From Micrasema longulum (Eukaryota > Arthropoda > Insecta > Trichoptera > Brachycentridae): a DNA stretch of 64,000 nucleotides. This document shows positions 54,529-64,000 of the stretch, in pieces. Position numbers and translations under genes: made by a program. Within the stretch, counting starts at the first letter, position 1. Every line of letters begins with the position of its first letter. The stretch is from positions 62,001 through 126,000 of the forward strand of contig JAGVSM010001693.1 of assembly GCA_022494885.1 (NCBI GenBank), read 5' to 3'. A model generated the notes under the pieces. The model was not told the origin of the DNA. It made no database searches and was given only the letters and a program-made list of their open reading frames with translations.

Positions 54529-55361
54529 CTAATGGTCAACGCATTTTAATAGTTGATTAACTAATACAAAAAACGACTGAATCTCTTCATTGTAAAAAAG
54601 TCTTTATGTTCGGCTTTATCCTTTTATTGTTGAAAAATACGTGTATTTATGTATTTACCAACGGCCGAAGCCTATTTGTACCAAAATGTACCAAAATGTA
54701 CTCAATAGTTAAAATATAAAGTAGAATGTAGTAAAGCGAAAGCATAATTAATATATATGGTTAAACATAATACAAGTAAAGCATAAGTGTAAAGTTTATA
54801 AGATTTGTGATAAAACTATTCAACTATTTGTACAATATATTCAAACCAACAAAACTTATGAACTTATGATTTGAGTCGTGTCGTACACCGGACTGAAAAA
54901 TGGGTATTCCCACTCTCCCTTCCCACCACAGCGCGATTCCGGCTACTTTTGGGTCCCTCTTCAACCGACTAGTTTCAAAGAAATATATTTATATTATATT
55001 TGTTACCTTTATTACCATGTGCATATGGGTGCTGGTTGTATTAGTTAGTCTTGGATAGTGTCGATTTGTTCTCTTTCACATGCCATCCTTATCGAATAAA
55101 AGTGATAGAGGGTATAATGTAGCGAATAGCGAGCTCAAATTTTTAATCTATGATCTATGTCATCGTGACTTTTTAATACTTCGAGTGCATCTAAAAAAAA
55201 TGTTCCGCCGGTGGTTTTTAAAAAGAGTTTTTTTCTCTTGCAGTCGCGCATTCTAATAAAAGAATCGAAATTTACAAATATATAGGCGGTAGGTATTACA
55301 AATACTTTAAACAGTGTACATTATAATATAAAAATAATTTAATATTACATAATGCTACTTC

Positions 55362-55574
55362 AGGTTAGCCTGCTTAACAAGGCATCAAGTTCTCGACGTC
55401 TTAGACCTCCGCTGCTAATTTAGTTGGTAGTTCATGTCACAACCACGAGGTGCGAACCTGACTTGTGAGGATGCACAGGAGCTGGCATCCGACCGAGATG
55501 CCTGAAGGGTCTTTGTAAACACCATATTCTCCAACTAGGTAGCGGACATCGAATGATGATGATGATGATGATGA
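55362..55574 (+). mobile_element. LINE 3' end with GAT tail in unit 2
   Basis: Same length of the GAT run as in unit 1, which is notable because microsatellites change quickly. Confidence 0.7.
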
Positions 55575-56620
55575 CTTTTGGTAGGTCAACATTCAAATAA
55601 TTAGTAAAAAGTTAGTGCTAATAGCACTTTTCCACTATTTTGATCAAATGTATTTGATGTTCAAACGTGTATCTTGGAAAGTATTGATCCTACGGAAAAA
55701 AAAATTATTACGATTTTTAAGTAAATTAATTTTCTCAGACTTTCGTATATTTTTTTCAATAAAACTTCAGGGACGTAATTATACACAAAAAGCTGATTTT
55801 AAGCACCATTTTTTCAAAATCGTGACATGAGCGGTGGTCGTTCAAGGTCACAAACCTTAGATTTTTACCAAGAATCCTATGTCCATCGATCCTGTTAAGT
55901 TTCAAAACATAATAACCCTTTTTATAAAAAAAAGTGAAAAAAGTACATACCGAATGACCTTGAACGTCCCATACTTCTAATAAATCTTGACAACCACCCG
56001 ATGGATCTAAATCTGGTTTTTGCAGTCATGTAAAGTGTCCTAAAACAAAGCTACTCGTATTTATAATATCTTTGAAAAATAAAAATTAGTACGTTAAATT
56101 CGTTTCTTACCGAAAAATACCGTAAAATACCGTATTTTACCAAAATCTGGTAAAATTCCCGTAAAATACCGCGGTAATTTTACCGCCTTGCATCTCTAGT
56201 CGTGATCCCGTGGTAGCGTACTTTCGTACTTCGAATGTTCGAATCAGTGCATTATATAATTAACTCGTGGAATATCGATAAGGAGATTAAAAAAACGATG
56301 TACATATTCTATGTGTTATTTTTTAATATTTGCTGTTAACATTCGCGTGTCAAGAACTTATTTTCTGTACAAGATTAACACACAAGGGAACATGGTTAAA
56401 AAAAAAACAAAACTAGCTGTGTAATTGTATAAAAAATGTGAAAACTTTGCTCATATTATTTTACCCGCATAATAATACCATTGTTACTCCTGATAAGGTG
56501 AACGATTCGTGGAATTTTATCGCCATAATTAATGTATTACTTTTCGGTCTACAACTTTTCAGTCATAATATGCAATTTTGACTATAAACCTTGCTATTTT
56601 TTATTGTGAATAATTATTTT

Positions 56621-56919
56621 TCGGATTCGAGTGTTAAATTAAAGTCATTTCATCACTATCATTCACTTGTTCGGTGCATAGAACACTAATTTACATAAGG
56701 ACTCTAATTGCAGCGTATCTCGACAATTTATTATATACCTACATGAAGGCATGACGATCATTCTTGGGTTTCAGATGCCAGTCCAAAAACAATTAAATCG
56801 GTGTTAGGACACGTTTTCAAATATATGGGTATATAATTTAAACTGAACTTACTGGAAGGAATCGAACTCGAGACCTTAAGCATGGTAAGCAAATGCGCTA
56901 GCAACAGGTCTACGGGAAC
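56621..56919 (-). mobile_element. SINE family B in unit 2
   Basis: Counterpart of 46378-46676. Confidence 0.65.
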
Positions 56920-59453
56920 ACAGATCACGTAATAACGTTAAATATAAAGGAATACATCTTTGTATGAATAATCTTTTTTTTTTAATGTTATTTTTCATAG
57001 TTGCATCGATAACTATCATTAATTTTTAAAATAGGCTTTTTAAAAAATAGAATAACCCTTTTCAATGCATGATATAGATAGTAGGCCCTGAAAAGTTACG
57101 GGAATTGAATAAAGATTTATCTCTGGACCTGGATTTATGCATAATACCTACATACAGAACTACATGATCAAAATGACACATTTTTATCATTATTGGTATG
57201 ATCACATGTGAATCATAAGGTAATTGGATTCTCTTACATAATCAAAAGCGTAAGGCTCAGACATCGTGTTATCATGTTTTATATCAAAGGTGAACATGTC
57301 ATATCCCAGTGAAATATGGTATTAAAAATATTATGACACGCCATAATTTAAAATTATTTTTTACTCTCTCACAGCACAGCTCTCTTTTTTCACAGCACTT
57401 GAATGAGACCAATCAATGCCTTCTGTTTAATTGTAACAAACTTGTCTTAATATTGAGCCTATTGGGTATTGATTTTTCTAATATTTGTACCCTGCAATAA
57501 ATACGCCACTCAATTTAATTAGGTAGTTTATTTTATGTTTATCAACTCTGTTCCGGGCGAATGAAGTTTACAGTTCTGTGTGTGAAATAGAACCAGAACC
57601 CTGGACGAGTGTTCTCGACTTGGTGCTACTCTCAAATAAATATCCCGATAAATTAAATCGAGTGTAGGTAGGTTCGTCTCGTAGTGTAGTGGATGGCGCG
57701 TTTGCGCGTATAAGATCTGACATATTTTAGTTATTTCAATCTAAAAGTCTTATTCCAAAAAAGTCCAGATCCTGTCACGGGTTTATTCGACATTGGTGAA
57801 CGCGAGCCATAGTTTGTGCTGTGCTTATCGAGGAACAGCACGTCATTGTTTCGCAACCAGTGGATCGGAACATTAAATGTCACATTAATTTAATAAGCTA
57901 AACATGAATATGGATGCAATGTTATTTCTACGTTTTTTTAGACTCTAGATTTTTAGTATTATAATAGATTTGTAGTCCCAATGTCAAGGCCAATCATTCG
58001 AGTAATGTTTGTGATATCCGAGTTTCGCTTATTGATTTGTACGTAATCTTTTAAAGGTAGGTTTTCAACATTAAAGGGTTGATATGGAGTAATATTAAGT
58101 AAGTACTGGGGTGTGGTTTACTTACTTATTTTATGTTTCTTTTTATGAAACAACGACTCGTAAAAGTCTGATTTTATTAAAACTCTAGGGGCCTTACTTA
58201 TAAACCTGGCATAAAGTTACGTCTAGGCATAGTGGTAGAATTTGGATGGGAATACCATCCTTATTATAGTGGTAAAATAAGTAACCGTAAAGTTTATTTG
58301 CTTGTGCTATCTAGTTTTAAACGTTTTCAGAAATAACAATGGCATAGTGACCATAGTGGCATTATTATTTCTTATATTAAAAAAAAAAAACTTTTCAGAC
58401 AACATACATATTTTAAAGAATTATGCTGTTAGTTGGGCGGATAGCAAATATATTCAGGAACATTTTTTAATTTTTTATTTATAAATCATATATCATATAA
58501 CACAAAGTATTTTACAAGTATAATACGTTGAATTACATTCCCAGGAGTTACAACAACTCTATTCGGGACATATATAATGTTAACATTTAGAAAATAACAC
58601 ATATTGAGAACAACAAAGAAACAAAGCAAGTTTAGCACCTTTATAACTAAATATAGCACACCAATATATATGCCAAAAACCTTTTCTTACACAAGCAGAA
58701 TAAATATATATATATTTCTGCATTTTAGTTTGGTACTTGTTTGTAAAAATATATCAATGTATGCTGTAATTATTTTTTTAAACTGTGTTTTAAATATTAG
58801 ATAGTATTTTAGACAAATTAGGTCTATCGTAGGAACAGAGGGCATCGTACTTATTTGTTTTAAATACAATTTGCGAAACTTTTTTGAAAACACAGATCGA
58901 AGGAAGAAAATAACTGATCAAGATACAACGTATTTTTAGGATAAAATGTTATGTTTTTTCAAATATGTCTTCTTTCCAATTCCATTTTCTATGTTGAGTG
59001 TATGGTCACCACCGGTGAGTTTTTATAAAAATAATTTTGACATTATCATAAGTGAATATTGCATTTAAAAAATATCTGCTTATTCTAAAAAACTATAGAT
59101 ATTCACGCAGAACTAGTTTTAAGTTAGAATAATATACACTTTTGAATAAATATTTCAATGAACCTTTTGAAATGTCTTTAATAGTCAAATTATTATCGTT
59201 TAATGACAATTGAACGATATGCCATTAATGTCGAATTGAAGCCTTTTCAGCACTACCTCAAAGCAACGTATGTATTTGGTGTATCATTGTACCTTCATAA
59301 TTGATGTGGGAAATGAATATTTATCAATATTGATTGAGCCCTTCGACCTGAACTGAACCGCTCTAGATACTGTCACTAAAATATGGCCGTGGATAATAAA
59401 TAAACTGGGGGCGATCCATCCGTCTAAGACATGATATAAATTCGCACAGCTTC

Positions 59454-59940
59454 AATGAGGAACTTCAGCCCTTCGGGAAATTGTATACAAAAAACGTTTT
59501 CTTATGGGCGGTAAAAACTAAAGCATTAAATTATGCAGCAAAGTTTCTCGAAAATGTACGAAAAAAATATTTTAATAAAAACGAACTACTTAGAACAACG
59601 TCACTAGTTTATATGAATCAACCAATGATATGAGAGTTGTGTAAGATTTTCGACCATCAACGGACCAATCGGCAGAACCAACCGAGAAGAAGCGGAAGAG
59701 AACTTGAGATGTCATACGCGATTTAATTTCAGACATAATAATAATAATGTTTTGATAATTTATATAGCGCCATTTTTGTGAAAATCACCTCAGACATCAG
59801 ACATACCTCAGACATACTAAACTTTCAAAAATCATTTCGCTGATAATGCGATTCATAATTTTTTTTTAAATAAAAAAAATGCTCAGGTTAGCAGTCGATT
59901 AATAAATAATAATAAAAAAAAAACACTGAACTTCCTCATT
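59454..59940. mobile_element. MITE family C in unit 3
   Basis: Counterpart of 38967-39453. Confidence 0.82.
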
Positions 59941-60172
59941 ATAAAGTAAAGTGTACGAAAAAATATTTATTTTTTACAAAAATGAACTACTTTGAACGAC
60001 GCCACTAGTTCATATGAATCAACGATAAGAGATGATTAATGATAAGAGAGTCGTGTCGAGTCGAGAGATACATGAATTAAAAAATGAATAATTTTTGGCT
60101 TAGTTTAATAGTCGTAAAACATAATAAAATAATCATTAAAAAAAACAACAAATAACACTAAACTTCCTTATT
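59941..60172. mobile_element. Deleted MITE C in unit 3, with 5-bp insertion
   Basis: Near 59966 five extra bases (an ATTTATTTTTT stretch in place of ATTTTT) distinguish it from units 1 and 2. Confidence 0.65.
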
Positions 60173-60357
60173 ATTGACGAACTATTTTTTATCTTGGATA
60201 CTTGAAGCTTTGCTAAATTTCGTAATTTGTATTTTTATATATTTTTTTTCTAATTTAGTCATGTTTTCAGCCAATAACGATTTTCATTCAACCGAATCTC
60301 ACAATATTTTTAAGGTAAAGCACCTGCCGCAACATCTGCTTCTTGCCATTCGTTTAT

Positions 60358-60622
60358 TTGTATTTATTTTTTATATAAATACGGCCTAAGCCAATTACAA
60401 CAGTTACATGAAGAAACATACATACAAGGAACCGAATAAAAAGAACATAAAACTATGCAGCAAAGACAAACAAGGACAAGAAAATAATGAGATAAAATAT
60501 ATTCATAAGCACGATACACATATAAGACTTCGAGCTAAATCATGCCAATCCATCTTCATTCCACACTGTTTTAGTGGCGAAGAGATCTACGAAAAACCGG
60601 AAGACCTATCCCAAAGAATTCC
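60358..60622 (-). repeat. LINE 3'-end-like repeat D in unit 3
   Basis: C at 60433, as in unit 1. Confidence 0.5.
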
Positions 60623-60765
60623 AAGTTATGTGAAGAATTGAATAATCTACACATTCTGGACATTGGGGCATAAAATCAAAAGTTGCTTGGCATGGTTGGG
60701 AATGTGAAAATATTTTTTTTTCTATTTACTGCTGTTTTGTCTGTGTGCTCGTCATTTAATAAATA

Positions 60766-60999
60766 CAGTAGAACTCCGTTTATCCGAACTCCAGCTATCC
60801 GGAATGCAAAATATCCAGATCGTTATCAGGAAATAAAAAAAATAAAGGAAAAGTTTTTAATTAAAATTTAATGGTGCAATTAACTTTGGTGGACATGTTA
60901 TTATGACAAGTATGTTTATATTGTGATTCCGATTCGGTGTATTATTTCAAAAGCTATAAAATCTGGCACTCATTAATCCGGATAGTTGGAGTTTTATTG
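60766..60999. mobile_element. Pogo/Tigger-like MITE in unit 3
   Basis: Same ends and TA flanks as unit 1. Confidence 0.82.
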
Positions 61000-61394
61000 T
61001 AATACAATTCTGTGTATGGAATAGAACTAGAACCCTGGGCCAGTGTTTTCGACTCGATGGTTACTCTCAGGAAAACATCATGAAAAATTAGATCGAATGG
61101 GGATAAGTCCGCCTCTTAAGTTTTTGTGATATCGCTGGGTATCGAACCTAGTACTGTCCCGCCGCCAGTTATAAATATTATTTACCGTTGCTTATAATAT
61201 CAAAAACAACGTTTATGTATAATTAATAAAATTATATTCTGATCTCTTGTATGGTTGTTATCGTGTAATAATGTAAGCGTAAAATATTAATTTATAATAA
61301 AATGAAATGTAAAATATCACACAGTAAAATGTAATATTGAATAATAATTTATTCTAGACTAAATTATGTAAAGCCAATTTCACCATAGTATATA

Positions 61395-61735
61395 CAGAAT
61401 GTTATTTAAACCCTGTCACATCCGAAACCACGATGATCAGTATGGACAAGAAGACATATTAGCATATTAAAAACATATATTAAACAAAACAAATGGCTGC
61501 TTACTTCTGCAGAGGAGAAGCGAGGGAAGCGCAGCCGCGCATTTTTGACGTATCAGACTTCCCCTTCCCCCTTCCTTGTTTCTCCCTTGCAGAAGTCAGA
61601 AACCATGTGCTTTTTCTAATATTATATTTTTAAATTTTTTTATTGGTTCTAAAGATTTCCTTTTATGTGCCAATATGTCTTCTTGCTCATACTGATCATC
61701 GTGGTTTCGGATGTGACAGGGTTTAATGAACACCC
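61395..61735. mobile_element. MITE family A in unit 3
   Basis: A at 61398, as in unit 1. Confidence 0.88.
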
Positions 61736-62172
61736 TTTATATATATATATATTCGAGTATATATATTTTTATTTTTTTTTAATATTTTGAATCTTCTTTC
61801 TTCCACAATTTACAATAGCCAAAAAATAATATAACGATAATTATTGGTAAATATTATGATCATTTAAAATTTGGTTAGCATGTGGATAACCTTTCGTTTA
61901 GTATGTATTTAGTCAGTATAGTGGAGCCATGTCGACGCGCAGGGGGACGACATTTTGGCAGAGTCTCTTCAGACCACGTGACGCCGGGAAAGCGTAAGTC
62001 GGGGCAAACTTACTGTACACAGTCGAAAGAGACCTCTGACTTTCAAATTTACTAAAAATGCAAGAACGTTTTTACTTTTAATCGATACTGTATTAGCCAA
62101 CGACATGCTTGAAAATAATATATATTTTTTAATTTAATGCCTTAGTTAAAACGTGCTTGTATAAGCCAGGTA

Positions 62173-62566
62173 TATGGTTTTTCAGGGCCAGACCGCGAAA
62201 CTTTAGAGGAACATTCCTTATGGTAAGCTTTAAAAAAAGCCTAATAATTTTTTTTCAAAAATTCATTAAAAAAAATGTTGTCTCAAAATGTAGTAATTTT
62301 TTATTTCTCGGGCTAGCAGTCCCTCCACAAACCCCTACCCCTCTCCTACCCAGCCGCTTCCACTGTCCGCGTCTGGTGCGTATCGCTTCGTTGGTCAAAT
62401 ACGTTTTTAACGCATTTTTTTTGTCGAGTAGGGGTAGGGGTTTGCGGAAGGGATGCTAGTTTGCGAAATTAAAGATTTACTCCATTTTGAGTTCATATAT
62501 ATTTTTTAAAGCTTACCATGAGGAATGTTCCTCTGAAGTTTCGCGGTCTGGCCCTGAAAAACCGTA
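62173..62566. mobile_element. MITE family E in unit 3
   Basis: Same arms and inner palindrome as in unit 1. Confidence 0.85.
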
Positions 62567-62684
62567 TATTTATTTCAGTATACCTTAGTACATACTCGTA
62601 TATATCATATTACAATTAATCAAAACATTTTCATTAATCGCATTCATTTATTTTTCATAGTTAAAGTTAAAATATTTTATTGTT

Positions 62685-62892
62685 AATATATTACAACAGA
62701 GATCAAGAACATTTTAGAGAAGGTAATATAGAAGTCCAGGTATCCACAGGGCCTATGACCTGTCATTGGCTGGTTTAACTGGCCACTTAACACACTGTGT
62801 AACATTCGCCATTCTGCCCATATTTGAACATCTATATTCCTTCTTTAGACAAACTCAAAATATTGTTGACTTTATTGTATCCTTAAAATATT
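62685..62892 (+). mobile_element. Foldback B solo arm in unit 3
   Basis: T at 62741, as in unit 1. Confidence 0.7.
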
Positions 62893-63243
62893 CATACCTT
62901 ATACCTACGTAATGGTTATTTTGTATACGTACCTATTTGTTTTTATAAATCTTTTGGTTCGTTTGACCAGCTAATTTATTTTTAAAAAAGGGCATTTAAA
63001 TTTCTCAGCGTCTTTTACTGTAAAGACTATACTCTTGTATCGACCCTTTCACTATGATAAATGTGTTTTCGAGAACTAAATAAATGTTGTTTGTAGATAT
63101 TAAAGTACTAGGTAGATGTACATATTAAAAATCGAACATTTCTGAATGAAAAATATCACTTAAGTTTTTTTTTTTATAAACCCAGATAGTCGTAAATATA
63201 TATATTTTAATTTTTTTATTGGTATAATAATCTATGCTTCTAT

Positions 63244-63378
63244 TTAGAGGCTTGTTAGCAGGCGGGAAAATACACCGCAACACCCTGACCAATTAAGAAA
63301 AAACTATTTCTCGAATCTTTTTCTTGCAACTGGCGGGCATCGAATCGGCGTCTAACCAACTACACCGCGACGCATCTA
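63244..63378 (-). mobile_element. SINE family C in unit 3
   Basis: Counterpart of 42752-42886. Confidence 0.7.
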
Positions 63379-63811
63379 TTTAAAATTATATTTTAATAAT
63401 TTTTATCTCATGCTTATGTGTAAACCTTTAAGACAGTTTTTTTTGTCAATTTTTGACAGAATTTTTGATTTTTTCAATTTCATTCTAGTTTTCGTTTTTT
63501 GCATTAAATTACAAGATTAAAAAAATCCACAATTATTTAAGTTTTCTTATGGAAAATTATGTTTTGCTTGACAATTATAATTAACTTCAACAATCCGCTA
63601 TTTACTAACTACCTATGCATTTATTCGTTTAAAAGCTATTGTTTAATTTTATCTTCATAGTCACACATCGTCGCGATTTCTTGGTAGAGCGCTTCGGACA
63701 TAACGTCACCAGCTGATGACAAATCAAATATCTACATTTGGCGAATATTCTCAGAAAGGGGCAATAGGAAACTCCGTACAGCGCAGCGGTACAGACCGGA
63801 TACAATTAATT

Positions 63812-64000
63812 ATTAACATATTACAACAGAGATGAAGAATATTTTAGAGGAGGTAATAAAGAAGTCTAGGCATCTACAGGGCTTATGTCCTGTCATTGGC
63901 TGGTTTAAGTGGCCACTTTACACACTATGTAACATTCACCATTCTATCTATATTTAAACATCTATATTCCTTCAATTCTTGCATCTGTTGATGTTTGTGA
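63812..64000. mobile_element. Foldback B long copy in unit 3 (cut by window end)
   Basis: Only the left arm is in the window. T at 63888, as in unit 1. Confidence 0.8.

Larger units (their letters stand above)
47142..57384. repeat. 10.24-kb tandem unit, copy 2
   Basis: Same cargo in the same order as copy 1, offset by 10244 bases over most of its length. Unique bases relative to both other copies: T at 50185, G at 51150, C at 52493 and A at 53640. The junction to copy 3 is the same as the one between copies 1 and 2. Confidence 0.97.
57385..64000. repeat. 10.24-kb tandem unit, copy 3 (cut by window end)
   Basis: Covers the first 6.6 kb of the unit. At all four substitution sites it has the copy 1 base (60433, 61398, 62741, 63888). 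It has a private 5-bp insertion near 59966 (ATATTTATTTTTTAC for ATATTTTTAC). The array continues past the window or ends in its next part. Confidence 0.96.

Noticed and set aside
36895..64000. CRISPR array or rDNA explanation for the long tandem repeats
   Set aside because: Unit is 10.24 kb, has no short repeat-spacer pattern and no rRNA-like sequence.

Overview
The window looks like strongly A+T-rich, gene-poor insect nuclear DNA. I see no intact host gene, rRNA, functional tRNA, CRISPR array or bacterial-style operon. The identification rests on the repeat content: insect-type non-LTR retrotransposon fragments (RTE-like and Jockey/CR1-like), tRNA-headed SINEs, a Tc1-type transposon, a hAT-type non-autonomous element with an 8-bp target duplication, and many hairpin or inverted-repeat MITEs. 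The palindrome GTAGGTACCTAC (29904 and 29976) is common in Lepidoptera and some other insects, but the order cannot be fixed from sequence alone.

Layout, 1-36.9 kb: a mosaic of decayed mobile elements. It starts with the cut end of a MITE (1-93), then two copies of an element carrying three spaced repeats of one motif (600-925, 3010-3430), RTE-like LINE fragments (1810-2330, 5420-6850, the latter split by another LINE tail), a hairpin MITE (3702-3908), a hAT element (4040-4825) and a Tc1 element (7117-8787) whose broken transposase gene contains a likely 72-nt intron. From 8.8 to 11 kb there are foldback-element arms with a SINE nested in one of them. From 12 to 17.6 kb there are MITEs, LINE 3' ends and a SINE. 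A LINE reverse-transcriptase pseudogene lies at 19.5-20.8 kb. A cluster of nested inverted-repeat elements fills much of 20.9-27.3 kb. SINEs, a LINE tail nested in a SINE, and two head-to-head LINE RT pseudogenes fill 28.5-36.7 kb; one of these LINEs is interrupted by a foldback element with a 13-bp target duplication.

Layout, 36.9-64 kb: a tandem array of a 10.24-kb unit. There are two complete copies (36895-47141, 47142-57384) and 6.6 kb of a third that runs off the window. Copies are almost identical: I found four substitutions and a few small indels. Each unit carries the same cargo of MITEs, SINEs, foldback elements and LINE tails, and no recognisable gene. In all four substitutions copies 1 and 3 agree against copy 2. 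This suggests either a higher-order A-B-A arrangement or a haplotype or assembly-graph artefact.

There is no cooperating gene system here. What can be read is the order of events: elements nested inside older ones, followed by a very recent duplication of a whole 10-kb block of already nested repeats. No coding-type novel system was found. The best candidates for follow-up are the tandem array, the intron-bearing Tc1 element, and the foldback family.
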